DNA from: Nostoc indistinguendum CM1-VF10
Lineage (GTDB): Bacteria > Cyanobacteriota > Cyanobacteriia > Cyanobacteriales > Nostocaceae
DNA length: 33,490 nt
Reading direction: 5' to 3'
NCBI GenBank assembly: GCA_019359215.1
Contig: JAHHHS010000078.1
Span: 1 to 33,490, forward strand
Shown: one piece after another, positions 1 to 9,236 of the stretch
Numbering within the stretch: the first letter of the stretch is position 1
How the letters are laid out: every line of letters starts with the position of its first letter
Notes under the pieces: generated by a model
The model's input: only the letters and a program-made list of their open reading frames with translations
Databases searched by the model: none
Told to the model about the DNA's origin: nothing
Translations under genes and position numbers: made by a program

Positions 1-179
1 CGTATTTCTAAGGCAGGGAAAATTCCCTTTCTTGCGACTATTATTCGTGAGAAATCTTCTGGTAATCCCTTTGGTTGGTCCTGGCAACCAGAATAATTGT
101 CTACCCCGAAGTATTGAGGGGATACATGTGAAACGTCTCCCAATATGTCTGCCAACCTACTGCATCCCGCAAACTTTGG

Positions 180-731
180 CTAGTTTTCACATCGTTGATA
201 AGCTGAAATGTAATCGAGCTCCTCTAATTTAGCAGTGACCTTAGCAACACTTTGCTGAATACTTTCTTCAAAGGTGTAGCAAACAATGTCAGGATTGAGC
301 GGTTCTTCGTATAGGTCGTCAATTCCTGTAAAGGCTTTGATTTCCCCCGCTCGTGCTCTTGCATACAGTCCTTTAACATCCCGTTCTTCGCACACCTGTA
401 AGGAGGCATTGACATAAACCTCTATGAAGTTTTCTATTGTCTGGCGCAGTTCTTTCCTAGCAGTTCGATATGGACTAATGGCAGCAACAATTGCCACTAC
501 CCCATTGCGACTCAGTAAATTAGCCACAAATCCAATTCGACGAATATTGATTTCGCGGTCTTCTTTGCTAAATCCCAAACCTTTGGAAAGATTGGTTCTG
601 ATAACATCACCATCCAAAACCTCAACCAGACAACCGCGTTCCCTAAGTTCGTGCTCCAGTCCTTTAGCAATTGTAGTTTTACCTGCACCACTCAGTCCTG
701 TCAGCCAAAGTACTAAACCTTTTCTGTTCAT
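180..731 (-). CDS. cysC: Adenylylsulfate (APS) kinase
   Basis: This protein phosphorylates adenosine 5'-phosphosulfate with ATP to give PAPS, the sulfate donor for sulfotransferases. Its 183 residues are the normal length for a single-domain CysC. Visible motifs are Walker A (GLSGAGKT, 12-19), LDGD (39-42), the FSKEDREINIRR block (54-65), Ser86 in ISPYR, which matches the family's phosphorylated serine position, and the KGLYARARAGEIKAFTGID lid region (120-138). The ATG has only a weak AAGG ribosome site. The gene ends a minus-strand run that begins with a FAAL and includes a PKS carrying a sulfotransferase domain, so a likely role is dedicated PAPS supply for that domain. That pathway role is inferred; the enzyme call is secure. 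A housekeeping sulfate-assimilation gene is the alternative, but no other cys gene is seen here. Confidence 0.93.
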   Translation of the reverse strand: MNRKGLVLWLTGLSGAGKTTIAKGLEHELRERGCLVEVLDGDVIRTNLSKGLGFSKEDREINIRRIGFVANLLSRNGVVAIVAAISPYRTARKELRQTIENFIEVYVNASLQVCEERDVKGLYARARAGEIKAFTGIDDLYEEPLNPDIVCYTFEESIQQSVAKVTAKLEELDYISAYQRCEN

Positions 732-1031
732 ACACTACCTTACTAAGATTTACTAAGCTCGACTTTATCCAAAATTAAAAACTTGGTTTCCTTTATCTGG
801 CAAAAACCCTGGCTTTTTGGCAAATACTTTTTCCATATCATAGATTATCGATGAAGTTCAAAAAGTAAAACTACCGTCTCACAAAGGTTTTAGTGATAGT
901 GTTCGCGTTGCAAACAAAATGTATAAAGTCAAGCTAAGAAGATGTTTTAAATGTTAACTATAACCTATTCCGGCTAGTATTTAACAAATCCAAAACACTA
1001 CCTATGGCTCCTTTCAATTAAGCTGATTTGA
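732..1031. other. Intergenic gap between DUF6208-like gene and cysC
   Basis: About 300 bases, AT-rich. I see no coding fragment, no clear hairpin with a T-run and no convincing promoter. It may hold a promoter for the APS kinase gene, or may simply be transcribed through. Confidence 0.4.
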
Positions 1032-2000
1032 CTATGACTCTGAGCTGAGGTTAGCACATCCACAGCTTAATACCACCTCGATCCAATCTGACTGGAAGTG
1101 AGAGCTTGCTAAAGATGACTTAGGACGAAGCCGAACCAAATAGAATCCATCTTTTTCTATTACAGGGGTTATGTGTTTTTCTTCTTTTAACTGATACCAA
1201 ATAACTGGGAGACTAGAACGATTATATATTGTTAAATAAATATCGTGGTTATTGAGCAATGACGGATTTAGCTTCAGAGTTAAAGAGTAATTTTTATAGA
1301 TGGCTCCATAGACAAACTTGTTATTTGGATCTCCTACAGGTAAATACTCTTTTGTAATCCAACTCTGGGGCAACTGCTTCTGTAAAACTAATATAGTAAA
1401 GACGTAGTAATGAAGAGCAAGATAAAATATATTATCTCGTTCAATTAAACCAATAAAAAAATCGTTTACTTTACCGTCAACTCTTTGAGTATTAACAATC
1501 TGATTGTCATGAATTTTGATGGCAGGTAAATCTACTTTATCGAACCAGTTATAATATCTTAAACCCAGAACATATCTTCCTTTGTTAAGTTCTAATAGAT
1601 GCCATTTTTCCTGAAAGCTTAAATTATAAGATGTAAGACATGTGATAAGTCTAAAATTAGGAAAGTTATAGATACCTATACTCCAAGATTGTGCTGAACT
1701 TACACAAGTTTCTACTTCTATGGCTAACGATTCCCTTACATAAAATGGTCCAACAGTAGCGCAAATCGCATGGGTATTCCATCGTGGACCTGTAGTCATC
1801 ATGTGTAGCATACCTAAGTTTTTCTCTAACATCTCATTAGATAAAACTTGCCATTGAAAAACTGTTTTTTGGTTGAAGAAGCCCTCAAATTTTATAAGAG
1901 TTCGTATAAACAACCTAAGAGTTTTAAAAAGAATAAAAGATAAAAGAGCGAGTGCAACCTCCCACAATAGTTCTATACTTAGTTTTTTTCTGCTTTTCAT
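1032..2000 (-). CDS. Conserved cyanobacterial membrane-anchored protein, DUF6208-like
   Basis: A 322-residue protein with no recognisable catalytic motif. It has a hydrophobic helix near the N-terminus (about 11-31) followed by a basic stretch, then a mostly soluble domain rich in aromatic residues, with a conserved-looking GPRWNTHAI block near 71-79 and LRYYNW near 147-152. From memory it resembles a cyanobacterial family annotated DUF6208, of unknown function; no search was possible. The ATG is preceded by AGGAT at suitable spacing. It lies between the olefin-synthase-like PKS (608 bp upstream, with transposon debris between) and the APS kinase (300 bp downstream), all on the same strand. 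It might handle or localise a hydrophobic product at the membrane, but that is inference from position and the single membrane helix only. Confidence 0.7.
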   Translation of the reverse strand: MKSRKKLSIELLWEVALALLSFILFKTLRLFIRTLIKFEGFFNQKTVFQWQVLSNEMLEKNLGMLHMMTTGPRWNTHAICATVGPFYVRESLAIEVETCVSSAQSWSIGIYNFPNFRLITCLTSYNLSFQEKWHLLELNKGRYVLGLRYYNWFDKVDLPAIKIHDNQIVNTQRVDGKVNDFFIGLIERDNIFYLALHYYVFTILVLQKQLPQSWITKEYLPVGDPNNKFVYGAIYKNYSLTLKLNPSLLNNHDIYLTIYNRSSLPVIWYQLKEEKHITPVIEKDGFYLVRLRPKSSLASSHFQSDWIEVVLSCGCANLSSES

Positions 2001-2125
2001 TTGTTATCCTATGGCAATCCTATTTGAGTTACAAACAAGGCATATATTGTTTTACTTTAGGGAAATCAAATTTTTGATGATTAGTAAAAAATTTGAAGAA
2101 CCATTTAACAACACGGAAAGATTTA

Positions 2126-2240
2126 CATAAATACCAAGACTGTTTCTTGTAGTCGCAGAACTATCTGGACAATCCAACGGCAAAAATTCATTACCCACTG
2201 CATAAACAATTCTCCATCAAAGCCGCCATCCACCCAACGT
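2126..2240 (-). pseudogene. IS5-family transposase fragment
   Basis: Reading the minus strand gives about 37 codons beginning WVDGGFDGELFMQWV and continuing through FCRWIVQIVLR to a TAA. This resembles the part of IS5-type transposases that holds a catalytic Asp (DGGYRG-like) and precedes the KRWVVERTFAW block, which is missing here. Both ends are gone. It directly abuts the IS630 remnant on its 5' side in a different frame, so one element inserted into or was deleted against the other. Assignment is from motif memory only. Confidence 0.55.
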
Positions 2241-2503
2241 TTCATCCTCAGAAACCATCAAAATAATGTTTGCACGGGTTGTAGTTTTTGTCCTATGCTT
2301 ACCTTTCTTAATTATTGATTGCAGTTGAGAAACTTCATCTTCATTCAAGTCAACAATGAACCTATCCCACTAATAATATTTTTGCTATAAAGCTTAAGAT
2401 TATTGAGAAGTGAAAACGAAAAATTAAGATTTTCAAGCACATTTTATGAAAACAAGTAGAGATTTTTAGAATAGTGGGATAGGTTCATGTACTTTTTCGC
2501 CAT
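2238..2503 (-). pseudogene. IS630-family transposase 5' fragment, split by a MITE
   Basis: On the minus strand an ATG at 2503 starts MAKKY, which is interrupted by a small inverted-repeat element. The frame resumes as VDLNEDEVSQLQSIIKKGK and continues for about 45 residues in total before running into the IS5 fragment. Removing the element while keeping one AT dinucleotide restores MAKKYIVDLNEDE with no frame change. This looks like the N-terminal helix-turn-helix region of an IS630-type transposase. The rest of the gene is absent. Confidence 0.6.
2356..2488. repeat. MITE with 17-bp perfect terminal inverted repeats
   Basis: ATGAACCTATCCCACTA at 2356-2372 is matched exactly in inverted form at 2472-2488, enclosing about 100 AT-rich bases with no coding capacity. 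It sits inside an IS630 transposase fragment. The flanking frame is rejoined if the outer AT is taken as a 2-bp target duplication, so the mobile unit is probably 2358-2486 plus one AT. Confidence 0.8.
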
Positions 2504-2549
2504 GTTACACCCTTTTTTTGGCTAGTTTACCAATTAGAGGCGTTACTTA

Positions 2550-2575
2550 GCAAAGTTACCTTGGCAGACTACTAG
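2550..2575 (-). repeat. 26-bp repeat, inverted partner of 9393-9418
   Basis: The reverse complement of this segment matches 9393-9418 at 25 of 26 positions, starting CTAGTAGTCTGCCAAGG. The two copies lie in opposite orientation 33 bp beyond the 3' end and 200 bp beyond the 5' end of the PKS gene. The copy near 9393 is one arm of a larger imperfect inverted-repeat element; this one appears solitary. Confidence 0.75.
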
Positions 2576-2608
2576 TTTTGTTTCTTAGCAAAATCCATTT
2601 TTAACTAT

Positions 2609-5600
2609 TCATCCATTCTCTATGACCTCTTTAATCAGAGACACCAAGGTAGGAGCAGCTTCTAGGTGGAGATTATGCCCTCCCAAAAGAAAGACTCGTT
2701 TAGCTTGGGCCATAGCTTCCTGCTGTTGTTGCAAATCTTCTGGACGATTCAAGTTACTGCTATCTCCGTAGACTAATGTGGTAGGAACTTGAATATGTTT
2801 GAGTATTTCTAGGTATGTAGCTCGATCTCTCATAAAGCCATTGACATCAAGGAAAGCGCGGGTACGAAGAATGGGATCCCAATTCCAGCGAACTCCTTCA
2901 TCACAAGGTACTGTAATTCGTTGAGCTAGGATAAGTGAGAGTTCCTCTGACAGATTTGGTGTGGCTTGACGCAGCCTCTCTCTGGCTGCTGCTAGGTCTA
3001 GGAATGTAGGATGCTGAGGGGGACAGGCAAAATATTCTAAACAAGTTGTTAGCTGATTGATTAGCTCCTTCCTCTTCTCCTTAGTAGGCAGTATCGGTTC
3101 CACCAACACCAACCCTTTTACCTTCTGAGGTTGCACACTAGCCATCATAGCTGCCAGCATAGTCCCCATAGAATGTCCTACTAGGAACAAAGGTTGGTCT
3201 GGTAATCTTTGAACCACATGGTTAATCTGAGCCAAAAATGTCAATGAATTGTAAGAAGTTGCCGTTTCCAAATGAGAAGAACGTCCATGACCAAATAGAT
3301 CTGGAGCGACTACGCGATAGCCCTTTTCTGCTAAAGGACGCGCTACTTCTTCCCAAACTGCTCCTTGTTCCAAAATTCCATGGATACATAGTATCAATGG
3401 ACCATTCTCCGGCCCCCAAGTGCAGAGACATATCTGATGGCTCCCAAACTCCAAATACTGTTCATTTATACAAATTTTCTTCGTCAAATCTGCTTCTGAT
3501 GATCGACAATAATCTATGGCTTCGGAAAAAACTTTTCTTTGTTTAAGTTCTGGGTTCCTTTCAACTGCATTTGAACTTAAGGGAGTATCAACTGTGGTAG
3601 GTAAATCATAATTTAATTGGCTAGCAATCCTCCGGGTATTTTCCCCTAGCTGATGGGGTAATTCAATAGTCTTCCAGTTTTCTCCTAGACTAGGATCGAC
3701 AATCTTATGTTTGAAAAAGTTAGGATCGCCAATCTGAATAGAGGCTGAATGAACACCATCCGTCATGCGCTCACCTTGATAAGGCTGTAAAAGCTCCAAC
3801 TGGAAGGGAATATTGAGAAAATTGCATAGATCCGTCATTACTCTAGTAGGTGCATTAACCAGTTCCTCATAACGAATTTGATAATGACGCTCAAAGCTTA
3901 TTTCCTCAAAGAAATTTAGTATATTCTGATTAGTCTGGGTCCATACTTGCTCTGCTACTTGGTAAGGATTAGCATTATCTAACTCAACAACTTTATACAT
4001 TCGTGCACGGACAAAGGAGTCAATTACGGAATAAGGGTGACGGACTAGATGAATGTATTTAGCTTCAGAAAATAAAACTTCTGCCTGCCTTAGGGTATTG
4101 AGGTCCATAGCATAGGTAGGAGATTTGTCTACTAACAAACGAGGTAATATGCTTTCTTGAAGCATCTGATAAACCTGCTTGACAGACAGATCCTGCAACT
4201 CCATATTCTTAATTAAAGTATGACTAGCTATTGTATCCAGATTATTGATTTCCATTAAAGCTCGCTGTAGCCCTTCTCCCAAATAAGAATGGTTGAGTTG
4301 ATCCCTTCGTTCTTTCATAGTGTTAAAGGGTAAAAGATGTAGCTCAGGTGGTGAAAATAGGGATTGGTGACCAGCTAGCATTACCCTGAGTAAGGTTGAA
4401 CCTGATCGAGGACTCGAAAAGATAAATATGATACCAGGAAGCCGATCTGAGATCGGAGTTAGAGAGGGGAGAAAAGGAATAGATTTTGTGGTCTCTAAAA
4501 TCTTCGATGGCTGATTTTGGTTAGGAGAATCATAGTTAATCTCCAACTCATCACTCAAATACTGAGCTAGGGAGTCAATTCTAGGCCGTTCATAAAATTC
4601 TTTTGGGTAGATCATCAACTCTGTATCACGGCTAAGGTAGTTTAATATCTCCATAGCCATTAGAGAATCTATACCAAATTCGATTAGATTAGCATCAGTA
4701 GGAATCTCTGATGAATTTAGTCTCAGTACTTTTGCTATTCTTGATTGAAGGTAAACCCTCAAGATATCTTGACGCTCTGTTTTTGGTGCTGCTTTCAATT
4801 TCTCTAAAATTTGTCCGTCTTTCTTCCTTTTTGTTGACAGTTGATGTTGTAATTCCTCTTTCTTAAAGAATTCCGAAAGTAATGAACTTGGTTTAGCTAA
4901 ACTCAATTGCTCTGCTAATTGCAACCAATCCACTGGGAGAACCCCAACCTGTCCTGTAGATTGGCCTAGCAGTTGCTCTAATACTTGTAGTCCTTGCTTT
5001 GTAGAAATTAAACGAAACCCGGCTGTCTCCATCCTATGCTGTTGATGACTTGCCAAACGAGCTGCCATTCCTCCTTGAACCCATGCTCCCCAGTTGATAC
5101 TCAGTCCAGGTAATCCTATCCCTCGACGATGGTGAGCTAAAGCATCCATGAAGGCGTTGGCTGCAGCATAGTTTCCTTGACCCGCAGAACCGAGTAGTGA
5201 TGCGGCGGAGGAGAAACAAACGAAAAAGTCTAGTGGAAGATGCTTAGTGAATTTATGCAAATGCCATGTACCTGCTACCTTAGGCGCCATTACCTTAGTA
5301 AAACGCTCCCAGTTCATCTGCTGGAGCATATCGTCATCTAAGACTCCTGCTGCATGAACTATACCTTTCAATGGCCATGGAGATGGCTCAATTCTTTGTA
5401 GGATAGTAGTTACATCTTGTTCAGTGGAGATATCTGCTGACAAAACTAAAATCTGTGCTCCTGCTTTTTCCAACTGCTCAATCATTTGCTGCGCTGTTTC
5501 TGATGGTTGGCGACGACTGGTTAACACTAAATGTCTGGCTCCTTGTTCAACCATCCATTGCGCAGTATGTAATCCTAAAGCTCCCAGTCCTCCAGTAATC

Positions 5601-8600
5601 AGGTAACTCCCCTCAGGGTGCAACGACAATGGTTGAGAGGCTGTTAAGGATTGCTTGCATAAACGAGCCACATAAGTTTGCCCATCACGGAAAGCGAGAT
5701 GGTCTTCTTGGTTATCCTCTATCTGTTGCAGCAACATGCTCACCTCGTCTTCTGGAGCCTGTGGGTCTAAATCCACTAAGCCACCCCACAATTGCGGATG
5801 CTCTAAAGATATGACTCGACCCAATCCCCACAAAGGTGCTTGAGCTATTGCTAGTTCTTCCTGTAATAGCACAGGCTGAGCTCCTTGGGTAACCAGCCAC
5901 AGTTGAGGTGAAGTGGAGTTTTTGTTTTTGACTAAAGCCTGCACAATATGTAATACACTTCCACATCCCCACATTTGTGCTTGCTCTATGGCAGAATTTG
6001 TCAACTGGTGTGAGGGCAGGGCATCTAAGCTCCACAAATGAATCACTTTCTGGAGCGGGAGTTGACTGGTATTGACTATCTCTTGATAAAGTTGTGCAAA
6101 TTCCTGGGGATGAGAAGGATTAAGCTGATAAATTCCTGGACGTAAGTTTTGATAAGTATCTGCTCTATAAACTAAAGTGCATTGATGTCCTTGTTGCTGT
6201 AGTCGGGTTGCTACGGCTTCCCCGATTCCTGTAGAAGCGGCAAAAATTAACCAGTGACTCGGTTGAGAGGTGGGCTTTTGCTGCTTAGGAGGCGAAGATT
6301 TCCATTGTACCTGGTAAAGCCAATCTTTAATGGTGCTTACTGCTAGTTGTTGTTGATGCTGTTGAGCTAATTCGTCTAAAAGTTTAGGTAAAATTTTGAC
6401 CTGTTCAGGGGAAAATTTCCCAGATTTTTCTAGTTGTTGAGTCAACTTGTGATTATCTCCTTGATGGAGCAAGTCCATAACTGGAGTGGTTTTAGTTTCT
6501 AAAGCAACAACACCAACTTTTTGGTGTGCCTCGGAAGTTTTAATCCAGTAGCGTTGCCGTTGGAAGGGATAGGTGGGCAGCGCCACTTTACAACGAGGGT
6601 ACTCGCACTCAAACCCAGCCCAGTCCACCTCTACTCCTCGCACGTACAACTGCGCTAGACTCTCGAGCATTTGCTGCCAATCTTCTTTGGAAGGGTGCAG
6701 ACTCGGCAGCCACAACAGCCCGGTCTCAGGCAAGCACTGTTGTCCCATCCCCAACAGCACCGGCTTGGGTCCCATCTCCACAAACACTTCATAACCTTGC
6801 TGCTGCAGCGTCTGCATGCTAGCGGCAAACTGCACAGGTTGACGCAAATGGCGCACCCAATACTGTGGTGTAGTTACCTCGTCGGCAACTGGTAGCCCAT
6901 TTACGTTAGAAATCAGAGGAACACGCGCTGGGCTGTAGTGGATAGTGGCGGCTACCCGTTCAAACTCGGCTAGCATCGGCTGCATGAGTGGGGAGTGGAA
7001 GGCATGGGACACTGTCAGGGGAGTGCACTTGACACCTTGTGCTTTGAGTTGGGCTACTACCGCGTATACGGCCGACCCTTCACCAGAAAGTACTACGTTC
7101 ATCGGGCCATTGATAGCTGCAATCGCCACCCTGTTGATGTAGGGGACAAGCAATGGCTGCACCTGCTCGTATGCCGCCATTATGGCTACCATCGTCCCCC
7201 CTCCTGGCAACTGCTGCATCAGCCGTGCACGGGTAGCAATCAGCTTCAGCCCGTCTTTCAGGCTAAATACCCCCGCCACGCAGGCAGCGATATACTCACC
7301 TAAACTATGACCCATGACGACATGCGGGGTTATGCCCCAAGACTTCCACAATTCGGCTAGGGCATATTCCAGGGAAAATAAGGCGGGTTGAGTATAGGCT
7401 GTCTCATCTAATTCTGGATTCTGGATTTTGGATTTTGGCTTAGAAGACCAAATGTCTGGATACAGGATTTCCAACAGGGGCTTTTTCAAATAAGGACGCA
7501 GAATTTCATCGCAATGTTCAAGGGTTTGCCGGAAGGCGGGCTGAGTTTGGTAAAGTTGACGACCCATGTCGACGTACTGAGAACCTTGCCCGGTAAATAA
7601 AAAGGCTATTTTCAGGTGCTTTCGGTTGGAAACTTTGCTACATAGCAGTCCGCTAGTCTCTCTTCCCTCCCTAAAAAAACTTAAGGAATCACGCAACTGC
7701 AAGGTGGATTTAAATATAATCGCTAGTCGATGGGTAAAATGCGATCGCCCCGTGTTGGCAGTAAAGCAAACATCTGCCACAGATGCTGACCGATGGGATG
7801 CCAAGAAAATTTCATAGCGTTGTGCCAATTCCTGTAGTGCCTTCTCATTTTTTGCCGATAAGGTCAGTAATTCCAAGGGGCGCTCTGCCTTAGTAGGGAT
7901 AACTGCAGATGCGGGCGCTTCTTCCAAAATCACATGGCAATTGGTGCCGCCAAAGCTAAACCCACTGACCCCGGCAAAACGACGTTTGATACCAGCAGTC
8001 CAAGACTGGCGCTCCTTTGGTATAAAAAAAGGAGTCTCATCCAGAGATAGATACGGATTTAGCTGATTCAAGTGCAAGTGAGGGAAAATTTCCCCATATT
8101 GTAGTGACAGCACTACCTTAATTAGACCCGCTATCCCCGCAGCTGGTTCTAGATGACCGATGTTTGTCTTGACTGACCCAATCCCACAGCACTGCTCTGG
8201 CAAACGACCCTGCGTTAATACTGCCTTGAGCGCTCTGATCTCGATTGGGTCTCCGAGGGATGTCCCCGTACCGTGGGCTTCAACATAGCTAATTTGTGCT
8301 GGTGCCACTCCAGCGTTTTCTAAAGCTTGGCGGATAACCGCCTGCTGAGCCAAGCCATTTGGTGCTGTGATCCCATTGCTAAGCCCATCGTGATTAACTG
8401 CCGAACCTCTGATCAGTGCTAGAATCCGATCTCTGTCCCTGATCGCATCCTCAAGGCGCTTGAGAATCACGATGCCGCACCCCTCTCCCCTAACATAACC
8501 ATCGGCACTAGCGTCAAAGGTTTTACAGCGACCGTCAGCCGCCATCATCCGAGCTTGAGAGAAGGTGATCGTCATATCCGGAGACAATATCAAGCTTACT

Positions 8601-9193
8601 CCGCCAACGATGACTAAGTTGGACTCACCGCTCCGCAAACTCTGGCATCCAGAGTGAATTGCTACGAGGGATGAGGAACAGGCTGTTTCTATTGCCATAC
8701 TTGGTCCGTGCAAGTTCAGCAAATAGGACAAGCGATTGGCGGCTAAACTGAGTGTCAGGCCAGTACCATTGTGGCTGTCAATGTTGGATAAATCGCTACA
8801 TAACAATCTACCGTAGTCGTAGTTCCCGATCCCAATGAAAACTCCGGTCTGGCTACCAGCCAAAAGCTCTGGTGCTAGTCCGGCATCTTCCAAAGCCTCC
8901 CAGGCTACTTCCAAAACCAGTCTTTGCTGGGGATCCATTCGTTCGGCTTCGCGGGGAGAAATCCCAAAAAATCCAGAGTCGAACTGATCCACTTGCTCTA
9001 AAAAGCCGCCCCAACGGGTGTTCATTTTCCCAGGAGTCACTGGATTGGGGTCATAAAAAGCATCAACGTTCCATCGATTTGAAGGTACTTTGGTGATCGC
9101 ATCAACTCCATCATGCAAAAGCCTCCAGAATGATTCTGGATTGTTAGCACCAGGAAAACGACAACCTACGCCTATAATTGCTATGGGTTCCAC
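2609..9193 (-). CDS. Olefin-synthase/CurM-type PKS: KS-AT-KR-ACP-sulfotransferase-thioesterase
   Basis: This 2194-residue module extends an acyl chain by one malonyl unit and is predicted to release it as a terminal alkene. Domain order: KS 1-425 (Cys172, His307, His347); AT about 530-880 (Ser630 in GHSLG; HAFH 730-733, malonyl type); KR about 980-1430 (GGLGALG 1201-1207; LDD 1285-1287, B-type giving a 3R-hydroxyl; no DH or ER); ACP about 1475-1550 (Ser1510 in GIDSL); PAPS-dependent sulfotransferase about 1585-1865 (SSPRSGSTLL 1593-1602, HLVRHPYSVIDSF); alpha/beta-hydrolase TE about 1910-2194 (Ser2008 in GHSMG, Glu2032 in LVEP, His in GGHNLHLE near 2173-2176). The acidic residue being Glu matches what I recall of the CurM thioesterase. 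ST-TE pairs in CurM and Ols perform beta-sulfation and decarboxylative elimination. Translation starts at a GTG with AGGAG about 8 bases upstream. Unlike Ols, the FAAL and loading ACP are on separate proteins. Confidence 0.95.
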   Translation of the reverse strand: MEPIAIIGVGCRFPGANNPESFWRLLHDGVDAITKVPSNRWNVDAFYDPNPVTPGKMNTRWGGFLEQVDQFDSGFFGISPREAERMDPQQRLVLEVAWEALEDAGLAPELLAGSQTGVFIGIGNYDYGRLLCSDLSNIDSHNGTGLTLSLAANRLSYLLNLHGPSMAIETACSSSLVAIHSGCQSLRSGESNLVIVGGVSLILSPDMTITFSQARMMAADGRCKTFDASADGYVRGEGCGIVILKRLEDAIRDRDRILALIRGSAVNHDGLSNGITAPNGLAQQAVIRQALENAGVAPAQISYVEAHGTGTSLGDPIEIRALKAVLTQGRLPEQCCGIGSVKTNIGHLEPAAGIAGLIKVVLSLQYGEIFPHLHLNQLNPYLSLDETPFFIPKERQSWTAGIKRRFAGVSGFSFGGTNCHVILEEAPASAVIPTKAERPLELLTLSAKNEKALQELAQRYEIFLASHRSASVADVCFTANTGRSHFTHRLAIIFKSTLQLRDSLSFFREGRETSGLLCSKVSNRKHLKIAFLFTGQGSQYVDMGRQLYQTQPAFRQTLEHCDEILRPYLKKPLLEILYPDIWSSKPKSKIQNPELDETAYTQPALFSLEYALAELWKSWGITPHVVMGHSLGEYIAACVAGVFSLKDGLKLIATRARLMQQLPGGGTMVAIMAAYEQVQPLLVPYINRVAIAAINGPMNVVLSGEGSAVYAVVAQLKAQGVKCTPLTVSHAFHSPLMQPMLAEFERVAATIHYSPARVPLISNVNGLPVADEVTTPQYWVRHLRQPVQFAASMQTLQQQGYEVFVEMGPKPVLLGMGQQCLPETGLLWLPSLHPSKEDWQQMLESLAQLYVRGVEVDWAGFECEYPRCKVALPTYPFQRQRYWIKTSEAHQKVGVVALETKTTPVMDLLHQGDNHKLTQQLEKSGKFSPEQVKILPKLLDELAQQHQQQLAVSTIKDWLYQVQWKSSPPKQQKPTSQPSHWLIFAASTGIGEAVATRLQQQGHQCTLVYRADTYQNLRPGIYQLNPSHPQEFAQLYQEIVNTSQLPLQKVIHLWSLDALPSHQLTNSAIEQAQMWGCGSVLHIVQALVKNKNSTSPQLWLVTQGAQPVLLQEELAIAQAPLWGLGRVISLEHPQLWGGLVDLDPQAPEDEVSMLLQQIEDNQEDHLAFRDGQTYVARLCKQSLTASQPLSLHPEGSYLITGGLGALGLHTAQWMVEQGARHLVLTSRRQPSETAQQMIEQLEKAGAQILVLSADISTEQDVTTILQRIEPSPWPLKGIVHAAGVLDDDMLQQMNWERFTKVMAPKVAGTWHLHKFTKHLPLDFFVCFSSAASLLGSAGQGNYAAANAFMDALAHHRRGIGLPGLSINWGAWVQGGMAARLASHQQHRMETAGFRLISTKQGLQVLEQLLGQSTGQVGVLPVDWLQLAEQLSLAKPSSLLSEFFKKEELQHQLSTKRKKDGQILEKLKAAPKTERQDILRVYLQSRIAKVLRLNSSEIPTDANLIEFGIDSLMAMEILNYLSRDTELMIYPKEFYERPRIDSLAQYLSDELEINYDSPNQNQPSKILETTKSIPFLPSLTPISDRLPGIIFIFSSPRSGSTLLRVMLAGHQSLFSPPELHLLPFNTMKERRDQLNHSYLGEGLQRALMEINNLDTIASHTLIKNMELQDLSVKQVYQMLQESILPRLLVDKSPTYAMDLNTLRQAEVLFSEAKYIHLVRHPYSVIDSFVRARMYKVVELDNANPYQVAEQVWTQTNQNILNFFEEISFERHYQIRYEELVNAPTRVMTDLCNFLNIPFQLELLQPYQGERMTDGVHSASIQIGDPNFFKHKIVDPSLGENWKTIELPHQLGENTRRIASQLNYDLPTTVDTPLSSNAVERNPELKQRKVFSEAIDYCRSSEADLTKKICINEQYLEFGSHQICLCTWGPENGPLILCIHGILEQGAVWEEVARPLAEKGYRVVAPDLFGHGRSSHLETATSYNSLTFLAQINHVVQRLPDQPLFLVGHSMGTMLAAMMASVQPQKVKGLVLVEPILPTKEKRKELINQLTTCLEYFACPPQHPTFLDLAAARERLRQATPNLSEELSLILAQRITVPCDEGVRWNWDPILRTRAFLDVNGFMRDRATYLEILKHIQVPTTLVYGDSSNLNRPEDLQQQQEAMAQAKRVFLLGGHNLHLEAAPTLVSLIKEVIENG
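7411..7441. repeat. Heptanucleotide tandem repeat inside the AT coding region
   Basis: Degenerate copies of a 7-base unit (GGATTTT on the plus strand) lie in frame within the AT domain and encode the Lys/Gln-rich segment SKPKSKIQNPEL (about residues 584-595). Related ATs usually run directly from the LYP region to LDETAYTQPAL, so this looks like an in-frame insertion of a cyanobacterial short tandem repeat in a surface loop. A related run lies at about 16780-16800. Confidence 0.6.
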
Positions 9194-9236
9194 TCCAAAA
9201 CTCCTAGTTATACGTATTTTTATAAAATGGTTTTTT

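Noticed and set aside
1..96. Open plus-strand frame ending SSGNPFGWSWQPE at the left edge
   Set aside because: Only 31 codons are visible and no family was recognised; it may be the tail of a real gene but cannot be supported.
3238..9096. Many opposite-strand frames of 60-110 codons within the PKS
   Set aside because: They mirror the PKS codons, have no ribosome sites or domains, and are shadows of the long coding frame.
2609..9193. PKS releasing a free beta-hydroxy acid or lactone
   Set aside because: The sulfotransferase directly before the TE, the TE acidic Glu in LVEP and the lack of a DH match decarboxylative olefin release.
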